A stretch of DNA of 16,860 nt from Oscillospiraceae bacterium (GCA_020025425.1 JAHHSD010000041.1:1-16860); one strand, 5' to 3'; shown: positions 7,527 through 16,773, numbered from the stretch's first letter. Made by a program: numbers and translations. The notes: generated by a model from the letters alone, not told the origin.

Positions 7527-7565
7527 AAAAAACTTACCCCGACTGCAAAATGCGGTCGGGGTAAG
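7527..7565 (-). terminator. Rho-independent terminator of the SLH-amidotransferase gene
   Basis: Minus strand: an 11-bp perfect stem (7565-7555 with 7543-7533) enclosing an 11-nt loop, then a run of six U (7532-7527). It begins 17 bp after the stop codon of the preceding minus-strand gene. Confidence 0.9.
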
Positions 7566-7581
7566 CATTTTTGACACGATT

Positions 7582-8949
7582 TTACTTTGCGGCGTACTTT
7601 GTCAGGGTACGGAAGAAGTTCATGCAGACCTCAAAGTCGCAGACGGCCTCTTTACCATCCACCAGAACGGTCTTGCAGTCGTTCTCGGGGTGGAACTGGA
7701 CACCCAGGCAGAAGGTCTTGTCCTGGCGCTCTACGGCCTCGATGATGTCGATACCGTTGGTGTTGGTCTTGGCTACCACGGTCAGGTTGGTACCCTCAAC
7801 GCTGTCCACCACCTGATGGTGCCAGGAGGAGACATTCTTCAGTTCCGTGGAACCCACGATGTTGTACATCCACTTGGAACTGTCCTTGAACACCTCCACG
7901 TCGTGGCGCTCATAATCGCGGTTGGGGGTTCCGGGGGGCATCCGGTGCTCGTCGTGGTACTCCACGCCCTTCTCGGCATAGTAGGCGGGGATATCCTGAA
8001 TAAAGGTGCAGCCGGAGACAATGCTCATCATCTGCTCGCCGCGGCACACCGCAAAGGTGGGGACGTCCTTCTCGATGCAGTAGGCCATCAGGATGTAGTC
8101 CGAGATATCCCGGGCGGCGTTGATCTCCTCGCCCATGTTTTCCACAGGCTGGGGAACGGCAAACAGAGAGGGGCTGATGTCCTCACCGCCGGTAAAGAAC
8201 ATACCGTCGATATCGGCCATGGCCTTATCCACATTGCTCTTGGAGAAATCCCTGCTCTTGATCACATCGGCATACTGCTGCTTTAGATTGCCGCTGGACT
8301 CCAGATAGGCGCCGGCCACCTTGCCCTCGGCGTCATACTGCACGGCGCTGCTGACCACCTTGGGCATCTCCACCGGGATGCCGCCTGCGGCCTGGATGAC
8401 GGTCTTGAAGGCCGAATAGTCCTGATCGCTGCTCTTCCAGGAGATCCCGATCACGGGCTTCTTGGCCACGGCAGGACCATTGGCCAGCATCTTCTGGAAC
8501 ATCTCAGCAGTCAGAGTCTTCCCGCCCTCAAAGGTCAGGCCGTCCATCAGACCGGACCAGCGGGCCATGCTCTCATAGTCGGCGGGCCAGGCCTTCATCA
8601 GGCCGGCGGGGACACCATAGTATTTCAGAAGTACAGTGGCCGCCTCGGTCTGGGTGGTCTTGGCGTCGGGGGCAAATTTTCCCTCTCCCACACCGCTGAC
8701 AAGACCCTTGGCCTGGGCCAGATTGATGTATCCCTCGTACTGACTGTCTTCCGCAACATCCGTGAAGGCGCTCTTGTGTCCGGCATAGACACCGGCCTGA
8801 TCGGCCATGCCGATCCCTTCAACCAGCAGCTTGGTCATCTCTGCTCTGGTCAATCCGTTGTCCGCAGCGCGGGTGGTGAGCATCATGCCCAGAACCAGTG
8901 CGAACACCGCTGTCAGAGACAGGATTCTGCGCGCAGCTTTCTTTTTCAT
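7582..8949 (-). CDS. Secreted SLH / class I glutamine amidotransferase-like hydrolase
   Basis: A 455-aa exported protein. The N-terminal basic-hydrophobic segment (about 1-29, ending TTRAAD) is a signal peptide. About two or three SLH-like segments follow (about 31-165, with FTDVAEDSQYEGYI and GVGEGKFAPDA). Residues 165-455 form a peptidase C26/PuuD-type class I amidotransferase domain: start PVIGISW, the turn FFTGGEDISP, the nucleophile Cys302 in VCRGEQ, and His420 and Glu422 in QFHPEN. The full Cys-His-Glu triad suggests an active hydrolase of gamma-glutamyl or related amide bonds. Cytosolic PuuD acts on gamma-glutamyl-GABA; this one appears to work outside the cell, so its substrate is unknown and could be a wall peptide or an exported gamma-glutamyl compound. 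ATG8949 is chosen over 8970 for the GGGAG site seven bases ahead of it. Confidence 0.88.
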   Translation of the reverse strand: MKKKAARRILSLTAVFALVLGMMLTTRAADNGLTRAEMTKLLVEGIGMADQAGVYAGHKSAFTDVAEDSQYEGYINLAQAKGLVSGVGEGKFAPDAKTTQTEAATVLLKYYGVPAGLMKAWPADYESMARWSGLMDGLTFEGGKTLTAEMFQKMLANGPAVAKKPVIGISWKSSDQDYSAFKTVIQAAGGIPVEMPKVVSSAVQYDAEGKVAGAYLESSGNLKQQYADVIKSRDFSKSNVDKAMADIDGMFFTGGEDISPSLFAVPQPVENMGEEINAARDISDYILMAYCIEKDVPTFAVCRGEQMMSIVSGCTFIQDIPAYYAEKGVEYHDEHRMPPGTPNRDYERHDVEVFKDSSKWMYNIVGSTELKNVSSWHHQVVDSVEGTNLTVVAKTNTNGIDIIEAVERQDKTFCLGVQFHPENDCKTVLVDGKEAVCDFEVCMNFFRTLTKYAAK

Positions 8950-9257
8950 ACTATGGCTCCCTTCAATCAATAATTTTTAGGCATTTTGTATCGCCTGCTT
9001 TGGTTATTTTAGCATATTTTTATGCACTATGCAATATCTATGCGCTGTATTTTGCATTTCTCCCTTGTGCATAAATTATCCCGCTTTTTTCTCCCCTTAA
9101 TTTTTTACATTTTAATAGAGGTGTACTTTTTTGCCATAATTTTCGTTAAGATAGCGTTAAAATGGTTGTTTTTTCTATTTTCCAGGGCTATGATAATCAG
9201 ACGAACGGCGGCGCCCATATCCGCGCCAATCCATCCTATGAAGGCGGTCACACAAAC
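8950..9257. other. Divergent AT-rich intergenic region
   Basis: A stretch of 308 bp without a gene, far richer in A/T than its surroundings. The left part holds the minus-strand promoter described separately. The right part must hold the promoter of the activase operon, but no textbook pair is present. Candidates are TTAATA (9112-9117) with CATAAT (9135-9140) at 17 bp, or TAAAAT (9158-9163) with no good -35. CGTTAA occurs twice, 11 bp apart (9144-9149 and 9155-9160), about one helical turn. The last 90 bp is a GC-richer leader with an AAGGCGG site at 9241-9247. Confidence 0.5.
9006..9034 (-). promoter_or_regulatory. Sigma-A promoter of the SLH-amidotransferase gene
   Basis: Minus strand TTGCAT (9034-9029) and TAAAAT (9011-9006), 17-bp spacing, about 55 bp upstream of the start codon. 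Three TATGC copies (9021, 9028, 9039) overlap the spacer and -35 and could be protein-binding half-sites. Confidence 0.7.
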
Positions 9258-12191
9258 ATGAGTCTACGCGTCGGCATTGACATCGGCTCCACCACGGCCA
9301 AGGTAGTCGTTCTGGACGATCAAAATAAACTGCTGTTCCGCTCCTACGAGCGGCACTACTCCAAAACCAGGGAGCGCACCCTGGAGACCCTGCGGTCCAT
9401 CACCGATCTGCTTTCCGGCCAGGAGATCCATCTGGTCATCACCGGTTCGGCCGGTCTGGGCGTGGCCAAGGCGGCCGAGCTGGAATTTGTCCAGGAGGTC
9501 TACGCCACCGCGGCGGCGGTCAACACCTTCATTCCCAATACGGATGCGGTCATCGAGCTGGGCGGCGAGGACGCCAAGATCATTTTCTTCGGCGGCGCCC
9601 TGGAGGAGCGGATGAACGGCTCCTGCGCCGGCGGCACCGGCGCCTTCATTGACCAGATGGCCACCCTGATGAACGTCACTGTCCAGGAGCTGGATGCCCT
9701 CTCCCTCAAGCACGAAAAAATCTATCCCATCGCCTCCCGCTGCGGCGTCTTTGCCAAGAGCGATATCCAGCCCATCCTGAACCAGGGCGGGCGGAAGGAG
9801 GATGTGGCGGCCTCCATTTTCCAGGCCGTGGTGGACCAGACCGTGGCCGGCCTGACCCAGGGCCGCGAGCTCAAGGGCAAGCTGGTCTTTTTGGGCGGCC
9901 CGCTCCACTTCCTCATGGGCCTGCGGGAGCGGTTCGTGGAGACCCTGAAGCTGGACGATGAGCACGCCATCTTCCCCCAGGACGGCGACTGCTTCGCCGC
10001 CATGGGCGCGGCCCTGTGTTCCGCCGACTACGCCACCCTCCCCTTTGAGGAGGTCCTCCGGCGGCTGGAGGAGAGCCGCGAGACCAACACCGCCGCCGAC
10101 ACCATGCCTCCTCTCTTTGAAACCCAAGAGGAGTACGACCAATTTCTGGCCCGCCACAGCGCCAGCCGCCCCCCGGAGGTGGAGATCAGCACCTACACCG
10201 GCCCGGCCTGGCTGGGCATCGACGCCGGCTCCACCACCACCAAGCTGGCTCTCATCACCGCCGACGGCGGCATCCTCTACTCCTATTACCACTCCAACCA
10301 GGGCAACCCGGTGGCCATCGTCCTGGACCAGCTGCGTGAGATCTACCGCCGGTGCGGGGACCGCATCCAGATCAGGGGCGCGGCCGTCACCGGCTACGGT
10401 GAGGACCTCATCAAAAACGCCTTTGACTGCGACCTGGGCCTGGTGGAGACGGTGGCCCACTACAAGGCGGCCGCCCACTTCAACCCCGATGTGGACTTTA
10501 TCATCGACATCGGCGGCCAGGATATGAAGTGCTTCAAGATCCGCAACGGCGCGGTGGACTCCATCCTCCTCAACGAGGCCTGTTCCTCCGGCTGCGGCTC
10601 TTTTATTGAGACCTTCGCCAAGGCCCTGGGCTACACCATCGCGGACTTCGCCAAGCTGGGTCTGCTGGCTAAGCGGCCGGTCAATCTGGGCTCCCGCTGT
10701 ACCGTGTTTATGAACTCCAGCGTGAAGCAGGCCCAGAAGGACGGGGCCAGCGTGGAGGACATCTCCGCCGGCCTGTCCATCTCCATCGTGAAAAACGCGG
10801 TGTACAAGGTCATCCGCGCCGCCAGCGCCGACGACCTGGGCAAGCACGTGGTGGTCCAGGGCGGCACCTTCCACAACGACGCCGTCCTGCGGGCCTTCGA
10901 GCGGGAGCTGGGCCGTGAGGTCACCCGCCCCACCATCGCCGGCATCATGGGCGCCTTCGGCGCGGCCCTGGCCGCCCGGGACCTCCATCTGGAGCGGAGC
11001 ACCCTCCTCTCCCCCAAGGCCCTGGAGCACTTCACCCACACCGCCAAGCCCGCCACCTGCGGCCTGTGTACCAACCACTGCTCCCTCACCGTCAACTCCT
11101 TTGACGGCGGGCGGCGCTATCTCTCGGGCAACCGCTGCTCCCGCCCCCTGGGCGAGGAGCCCCACCGCCTCCCCGACCTGACCCGGTACAAGTACGAAAA
11201 GCTCCGGGCCATGGAGGGCAAGGGGACGGGCGACGGCTCCCGGGGCACCATGGGCATCCCCTTCGGCCTCAATATGTACGAAAACCTGCCCTTCTGGTAC
11301 ACCTTCTTCACCCATCTGAACTTCCAGGTGGTCCTCTCCCCCCAGTCCTCCCGCAAGCTCTACCTCAAGGGCCAGCGGACCATCCCCTCGGACACGGTCT
11401 GCTACCCCGCCAAGCTGCTCCACGGACATGTGGAGGCCCTGGTGGAGGAGGGTGTGGACGCTATCTGGTACCCCTGTATGTCCTACAACAACGACGAGGG
11501 CATCGGCGACAACCACTACAACTGTCCCGTTGTGGCCTACTACCCCGAGCTGCTGGCCGCCAACGTGCCCGCCCTGAAGAAAACCAGGTTCCTGAACCCC
11601 TATGTGGGTCTGTGGCGGCACAAGGACTTTGAAAAGCGCATCGCCCGGCTGATGCAGGATCTGTACCACATCCCCAAGCGGGAGACCATCGCCGCCGCCC
11701 AGGCCGCCTACCAGGCCTACGAGGACTATCTGGCCGACGTGCGCTCCACCGGTCAGGCGTACATCCAATATGCCCGCAGCAACGATCTGAACATCATCGT
11801 GCTCTGCGGCCGCCCCTACCACATCGACCCGGAGATCAACCACGGCATCAACGATCTGATCACCTCTCTGGGCTTTGTCATCGTCACCGAGGACGCCCTC
11901 TCCCATCTGGAGGGCTACGCACCCCACAAGGTCCTCAACCAGTGGACCTTCCAGTCCCGCATGTACAACGCCGCCCGCTATGTCTGCACCCAGCCCGATA
12001 TGCAGGTGGTCCAGCTGGTCAGCTTCGGCTGCGGCACCGACGCCGTCACCACCGATGAGATGCGCTCCATCCTGGAGGAGGGCGGCAAGCTCTACACCCA
12101 GCTGAAAATCGACGACATCAGCAATCTGGGCGCGGTCAAGATCCGGCTGCGCAGCCTGATCGCCGCCATCGACGCCCGAAAGGCGCAGTAA
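9258..12191 (+). CDS. Double-module acyl-CoA dehydratase activase-like ATPase (BcrAD/BadFG, DUF2229)
   Basis: Predicted cytosolic ATP-driven iron-sulfur electron donor related to HgdC/FldI activases; the 977 residues hold two copies of the fold. Module 1 (about 4-255) has GIDIGSTTAK, LGGEDAK, Cys123 (NGSCAGGTGAF) and Cys162 (RCGVFAKSDI). Module 2 (about 318-575) has GIDAGSTTTK, IGGQDMK, Cys442/446 (EACSSGCGSF) and Cys481 (SRCTVF). HgdC is a homodimer bridged by one [4Fe-4S] held by two such Cys per subunit; here one chain could supply all four. A four-Cys motif follows (601, 604, 608, 627), then a DUF2229-like region (about 665-970) with Cys715, 740, 756, 850 and 925. ATG9258 is chosen for homology onset and AAGGCGG at 9241-9247. 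The next gene is in the same frame 15 bp on. The true substrate is unknown; there is no dehydratase gene nearby. Confidence 0.88.
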   Translation: MSLRVGIDIGSTTAKVVVLDDQNKLLFRSYERHYSKTRERTLETLRSITDLLSGQEIHLVITGSAGLGVAKAAELEFVQEVYATAAAVNTFIPNTDAVIELGGEDAKIIFFGGALEERMNGSCAGGTGAFIDQMATLMNVTVQELDALSLKHEKIYPIASRCGVFAKSDIQPILNQGGRKEDVAASIFQAVVDQTVAGLTQGRELKGKLVFLGGPLHFLMGLRERFVETLKLDDEHAIFPQDGDCFAAMGAALCSADYATLPFEEVLRRLEESRETNTAADTMPPLFETQEEYDQFLARHSASRPPEVEISTYTGPAWLGIDAGSTTTKLALITADGGILYSYYHSNQGNPVAIVLDQLREIYRRCGDRIQIRGAAVTGYGEDLIKNAFDCDLGLVETVAHYKAAAHFNPDVDFIIDIGGQDMKCFKIRNGAVDSILLNEACSSGCGSFIETFAKALGYTIADFAKLGLLAKRPVNLGSRCTVFMNSSVKQAQKDGASVEDISAGLSISIVKNAVYKVIRAASADDLGKHVVVQGGTFHNDAVLRAFERELGREVTRPTIAGIMGAFGAALAARDLHLERSTLLSPKALEHFTHTAKPATCGLCTNHCSLTVNSFDGGRRYLSGNRCSRPLGEEPHRLPDLTRYKYEKLRAMEGKGTGDGSRGTMGIPFGLNMYENLPFWYTFFTHLNFQVVLSPQSSRKLYLKGQRTIPSDTVCYPAKLLHGHVEALVEEGVDAIWYPCMSYNNDEGIGDNHYNCPVVAYYPELLAANVPALKKTRFLNPYVGLWRHKDFEKRIARLMQDLYHIPKRETIAAAQAAYQAYEDYLADVRSTGQAYIQYARSNDLNIIVLCGRPYHIDPEINHGINDLITSLGFVIVTEDALSHLEGYAPHKVLNQWTFQSRMYNAARYVCTQPDMQVVQLVSFGCGTDAVTTDEMRSILEEGGKLYTQLKIDDISNLGAVKIRLRSLIAAIDARKAQ

Positions 12192-12206
12192 GAGAGGAAT
12201 TGCACT

Positions 12207-13568
<1,362 letters not shown>

Positions 13569-13618
13569 GCGGCTGTCCCTCAGCTCCCGCTCCGCATACA
13601 GCTGTGAGCGATTACCAG

Positions 13619-13650
13619 GCCTCCCCCGATGCCCCGGGGGAGGCTTTTTT
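13619..13650 (+). terminator. Rho-independent terminator of the activase operon
   Basis: A 9-bp GC-rich stem (13619-13627 with 13636-13644), 8-nt loop and six T (13645-13650). The T-run overlaps the stop codon of the convergent minus-strand gene. Read on the minus strand the hairpin has no U-run, so that gene has no obvious terminator of its own here. Confidence 0.88.
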
Positions 13651-14176
13651 ACGTCTCCGGCCCTCTGCGGTACCAGTCCAGACAGTCCCGGCTGCCGGTT
13701 CTGCGCATCATCACCCCGGACACCAGCAGATCCGCCCCGGTCAGGGCCGCCATGGACCAGGTCACCGGCCCGGGGATCTGTGCCATCAGGGGGGCCAGCG
13801 CCGGATGGACCCATCTCATCAGCAATACGGCCAGCAGCCCCCACACCAGGGAGAAGGGCAGACAGATCCGCCCCCGGATGCTGCCGGGCAGGCCGGTGTA
13901 GTCCCAGAAGGACACCCCCAGCGCCTGCTCATACCAGGCCGCTGTGGCGTACTCCACCGCCGTGGCCGCCCCCATCCCCAGGATCAGCAAGAGCAGGGGT
14001 CTCCCCTGTGCCATGGGCGTCAGCCACAAAATTGCGCAGGCCCCCAGGCCGTATACCGGACAGATGGGGAGCAGGAGCAGGTTTTTCCGCTCTGCCCGGC
14101 CGCCGGTCAGCCGGGCAAAGACTACCTCCAGCAAAAAGCCCAGAAAACTGTATATAATAAAGCTCCAAAACCACAT
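13649..14176 (-). CDS. CmpB-family integral membrane protein (putative ABC-transporter type IV)
   Basis: A 175-aa protein with about four or five hydrophobic helices. It matches the CmpB-type family (PF06541) by its start FIIYSFLGFLLEVVFA, the motif CPVYGLGA (39-46) and the signature EYATAAWYEQ followed by SFWDY, IRGRICLPFS and VWGLL (about 75-115). The family name implies a transporter, but no ATPase partner is nearby and the function is unproven. ATG14176 is chosen over the upstream GTG14197 because GGAGG sits at 14189-14185 with 8-bp spacing and the hydrophobic helix starts immediately. It is divergent from the SLH-CAP gene and convergent with the activase operon. A minus-strand TTGACA lies at 14243-14238 but lacks a well-placed -10, so its promoter is uncertain. 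Confidence 0.82.
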   Translation of the reverse strand: MWFWSFIIYSFLGFLLEVVFARLTGGRAERKNLLLLPICPVYGLGACAILWLTPMAQGRPLLLLILGMGAATAVEYATAAWYEQALGVSFWDYTGLPGSIRGRICLPFSLVWGLLAVLLMRWVHPALAPLMAQIPGPVTWSMAALTGADLLVSGVMMRRTGSRDCLDWYRRGPET

Positions 14177-14302
14177 CACGATTTCCTCCACTTCCACCTC
14201 TAGTATGGGCCGCAGTCTCCGCTCTCATACTGCCGCGCTGTGTCAATTTTTTCTTTTTCCGCCTCATCCCCCAATTTCGGACCAATGCGGCACAGATATC
14301 AT

Positions 14303-14331
14303 TTGCAAAATTTCAGGGCGCATGCTATGGT
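14303..14331 (+). promoter_or_regulatory. Extended -10 promoter of the SLH-CAP gene
   Basis: TTGCAA (14303-14308), 17-bp spacer, TATGGT (14326-14331), preceded by TG one base upstream (14323-14324) as in extended -10 promoters. It is 37 bp ahead of the start codon. Confidence 0.65.
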
Positions 14332-14367
14332 TGAATCAACACCTGAACCGAAAGGAGTGCATTCAAA

Positions 14368-15486
14368 ATGAAGCGATCCATTTTGACCCGCGTCCTGGGC
14401 TCCGCCCTGGCTCTGGCCATGCTGTCCACTACCGCCCTGGCCGCCCCCGGCCGCTTTGCCGACGTCCCCACCACCCACTGGGCCCACGCCCACATCAGCC
14501 GGGCCGCCGACAACGACTGGATCTCCGGTGTTGGAAACGGCAGCTTTGCCCCTGAGGAAACCCTCACCATTGCCCACTATATGACCATGCTCTGCAACGC
14601 CTTCTACCCCGAGGAGATGGCGCTTATTCAGGCCGAATGCGGTCCCGAAGACCCCTGGTACCTCCCCGCCCACGCCATTTCCGAGGAGTATGGCCTGTAC
14701 GACGGGACCTCCTGCCTGGAGCGGGGCGCCTCGGTGCTGGAGCGCATCGACCGGGAGGACATGGCTGTCATTATGACCACCATCCTGTCTGACTACGGCG
14801 TCCAGCTGCCCTCCGCGGACGAGCTGGCGGAAACCAAGTCCCGCATCCCCGACCTGTCCCAGGCGGACGTCATGCGTCGGAACGCCATCGCCACCTGCTA
14901 TCAGATGGGTCTGCTGGCCGGCGTGGACGGGAACGGCAATTTCGCCCCCAACGCCTACATGACCCGGGCCCAGGCCGCCGTGGTCCTGTGCAAGCTCAAC
15001 GACGCCCTGGACGCCGGTGGAACCGGCAGCCGGCCCCAGGAGAAGCCAAATCCCAAGCCCGATCCCAAGCCTGAGCCTAAACCCGAACCTAAGCCCGAGG
15101 CTGCCCAGGCTGATTTTATCAGTGAGGTGGTGCGTCTGGTCAACATTGAGCGGGCCAATGCCGGGCTCGCCCCCCTTCAGATGTCCGAGCAGGTCAACCA
15201 GGCCGCCCAGGTCCGTGCCCAGGAGCTGCCCCAGCTGTTTGAGCACACCCGTCCGGACGGCCGCACCTGCTTCTCCGCCCTGGGCGAAGCCGGGATCCGC
15301 TACCACACCGCCGGTGAGAACATCGCCGCCGGCTACCCCACCCCCGCCGACGTGGTGGAGGGCTGGATGAATTCCCCCGGCCACCGGGCCAACATCCTGA
15401 ATGGAAATTTCCGCACCATCGGTGTGGGCTACACGAATTCCTCCTCCGGCTACGGCCACTACTGGGTGCAGCTGTTTATTGGCTGA
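14368..15486 (+). CDS. Secreted SLH-CAP domain protein (YkwD-like)
   Basis: A 372-aa exported protein. Signal peptide 1-26 (MKRSILTRVL, hydrophobic core, TTALAAP). SLH segments lie at about 29-80 (FADVPTTHWAH, GVGNGSFAPE), 95-145 and 160-212 (GVDGNGNFAPNAYMTRAQ). A Pro-Lys-rich spacer (226-244) leads to a CAP/SCP domain (about 248-372) like YkwD. The CAP cavity residues are all visible: His293 (FEHTRPDG), Glu317 (GENIAAGY), Glu331 (VEGWMNSPGH) and His339. It ends YWVQLFIG, as CAP domains do. The SLH part should hold it on the wall with the CAP domain displayed through the spacer; the biochemical activity of bacterial CAP domains is unsettled. AAAGGAG at 14351-14357 precedes ATG14368. It is monocistronic, with its own promoter and terminator. 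Confidence 0.93.
   Translation: MKRSILTRVLGSALALAMLSTTALAAPGRFADVPTTHWAHAHISRAADNDWISGVGNGSFAPEETLTIAHYMTMLCNAFYPEEMALIQAECGPEDPWYLPAHAISEEYGLYDGTSCLERGASVLERIDREDMAVIMTTILSDYGVQLPSADELAETKSRIPDLSQADVMRRNAIATCYQMGLLAGVDGNGNFAPNAYMTRAQAAVVLCKLNDALDAGGTGSRPQEKPNPKPDPKPEPKPEPKPEAAQADFISEVVRLVNIERANAGLAPLQMSEQVNQAAQVRAQELPQLFEHTRPDGRTCFSALGEAGIRYHTAGENIAAGYPTPADVVEGWMNSPGHRANILNGNFRTIGVGYTNSSSGYGHYWVQLFIG
15043..15099 (+). repeat. Pro-Lys/Glu tandem repeat linker
   Basis: In-frame tandem copies of a Lys-Pro-x-Pro unit (x = Asn, Asp, Glu) encoding residues 226-244 between the SLH and CAP domains. Codons vary (cct/ccc, gag/gaa), so the repeat is conserved as protein. It is probably an extended spacer through the wall and a place where copy number may vary between strains. 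Confidence 0.85.
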
Positions 15487-15507
15487 CTCATCCCCGCAAA
15501 ACCGTCA

Positions 15508-15546
15508 GGGACGGCCCGCCGAATCATCAGCGGGCCGTCCCTCTTT
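15508..15546 (+). terminator. Rho-independent terminator of the SLH-CAP gene
   Basis: A perfect 12-bp GC-rich stem (15508-15519 with 15530-15541), 10-nt loop, then TCTTT. It starts 22 bp after the stop codon. Confidence 0.9.
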
Positions 15547-15580
15547 ATAAAATCGGAACCTTGTTTTCTTTCTCCGCCCC

Positions 15581-15609
15581 TTGCAGAATCATCTGTTTTA
15601 TGCTAAAAT
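15581..15609 (+). promoter_or_regulatory. Extended -10 promoter of pyrB
   Basis: TTGCAG (15581-15586), 17-bp spacer, TAAAAT (15604-15609) with TG at 15601-15602. The leader before the start codon is only about 30 nt, so there is no room for a PyrR attenuator; any control would act at initiation. Confidence 0.75.
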
Positions 15610-15644
15610 ATTAAGCCGAAAATATGCGAAGGAGTTGGTTTTTT

Positions 15645-16706
15645 ATGCGGCATTTGATTGATTTTGGTGATCTGACCCGACAGGAGTGGGAACAGCTCTA
15701 CGCCCGGGTCAGCCAGATCATAGACGACCCTCAGGCCGTTATTGATGTGTGCCGGGGCAAAGTCTCCGCCAACCTGTTCTACGAACCCTCTACCCGTACC
15801 AACTTCTCGTTCCAGACCGCCATGCTCCGCCTGGGCGGGCAGGTGTTCGGCTTTGCCGATCCCAAGTCCTCCTCCGTCTCCAAGGGCGAGACTCTGAAGG
15901 ACACCATCCGCATGGTGTCCGGCTACGCCGATGTGGTGGTCATGCGCACCCCCTGGGAGGGCGCCGCCAAGGCCGCCTCCCTCTACTCCTGCGTCCCCGT
16001 GGTCAACGCTGGTGACGGCGGCCACATGCACCCCACCCAGACCATGGCCGACCTGACCACCATCACCCGCCTGCGCGGCAAGGTGGACGATCTGTGCATC
16101 GGTCTATGCGGCGATCTGAAATACGGCCGCACCGTCCACTCCCTCATCAAGGCCCTGGCCAAGTTTGACAACATCAAGTTTTTCCTCATCTCCCCCCGGG
16201 AGCTGGCCGTCCCCGATTACATCCGCAGCTTCATGCGGGAGCATAACATGTGGTTCTCTGAGGTCACCGGCCTGGAGGCCGTCATCCCCCAGCTGGACGT
16301 GCTGTACATGACCCGCATCCAGCAGGAGCGCTTTGTGGACCCCCTGGAGTACCAGCGCAACAAGGGCGTCTACGTTCTCACCCGCCGCAAGCTGGAGAAC
16401 GCAAAGCCCGACATGCTGGTCCTGCATCCCCTGCCCCGCGTAGATGAGATCTCCCTGGACGTGGACGACGATCCCCGGGCCGCCTACTTCCAGCAGGCCC
16501 GCTTCGGCATGTTCGCCCGGATGGCCCTGCTGGAGCATCTGGCCCACCAGCCCCGCAACGACCACCCCGACGCGGTGGAGATCGGCACCAAGCCCGTGTG
16601 CTGCAACCCCCACTGCATCACCCAGACTCAGCAGTACCTCCCCCCTCTGGTGAAAAAGATCGGCGGCGTGGACTGCTGCGCCTTCTGTGACGCACCTCTG
16701 CGCTGA
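15645..16706 (+). CDS. pyrB: Aspartate carbamoyltransferase with a PyrI-like zinc-binding tail
   Basis: Catalyses carbamoyl phosphate + L-aspartate to N-carbamoyl-L-aspartate, the second step of pyrimidine synthesis. Carbamoyl-phosphate residues Ser49-Thr-Arg-Thr52 (EPSTRTNFSF), the mobile-loop Lys80 (SVSKGETLKDT), the HPTQTMAD segment (His129) and HPLPRVDEI (261-269) are present. At 353 aa it is about 45 longer than typical PyrB. The tail (about 310-353) carries C-x4-C (319, 324; CCNPHC) and CxxC (345, 348; CAFC), matching the zinc site of the regulatory chain PyrI but without its nucleotide-binding domain. It may self-assemble without PyrI and lack CTP/ATP control; this is inference. ATG15645 is chosen over ATG15624 because AAGGAG lies at 15629-15634 and homology starts at MRHLIDF. 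No pyrI or other pyr gene follows before tRNA-Gly. Confidence 0.95.
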   Translation: MRHLIDFGDLTRQEWEQLYARVSQIIDDPQAVIDVCRGKVSANLFYEPSTRTNFSFQTAMLRLGGQVFGFADPKSSSVSKGETLKDTIRMVSGYADVVVMRTPWEGAAKAASLYSCVPVVNAGDGGHMHPTQTMADLTTITRLRGKVDDLCIGLCGDLKYGRTVHSLIKALAKFDNIKFFLISPRELAVPDYIRSFMREHNMWFSEVTGLEAVIPQLDVLYMTRIQQERFVDPLEYQRNKGVYVLTRRKLENAKPDMLVLHPLPRVDEISLDVDDDPRAAYFQQARFGMFARMALLEHLAHQPRNDHPDAVEIGTKPVCCNPHCITQTQQYLPPLVKKIGGVDCCAFCDAPLR

Positions 16707-16744
16707 CCGCATAAAAAAGCCTTCAAAAATGTCTGCAAAAGGGA

Positions 16745-16773
16745 TTGACATTCGTTCCGGGGTATGTTATCAT
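16745..16773 (+). promoter_or_regulatory. Strong promoter of tRNA-Gly
   Basis: TTGACA (16745-16750), 17-bp spacer, TATCAT (16768-16773), with TG at 16765-16766 giving an extended -10. It lies 33 bp ahead of the mature tRNA 5' end, as expected for a stable-RNA promoter. Confidence 0.85.

Noticed and set aside
9162..9257. A 32-residue N-terminal extension of the activase from ATG9162
   Set aside because: There is no Shine-Dalgarno ahead of it and the extension resembles no activase; the fold begins right after ATG9258.
9264..11927. An 887-aa open frame on the minus strand opposite the activase gene
   Set aside because: It is an antisense by-product of GC-rich codon use. Its translation is low-complexity Gly/Val/His/Leu-rich with no family features, and the plus-strand gene has clear conserved motifs over the same span.
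12189..12206. The TAA between the two activase genes as a recoding signal such as selenocysteine or pyrrolysine
   Set aside because: It is TAA rather than TGA or TAG, and a ribosome site and ATG follow at normal spacing, so re-initiation is the simpler reading.
16707..16744. A terminator after pyrB
   Set aside because: The segment has A-runs but no hairpin followed by a T-run on the plus strand, so none can be supported.
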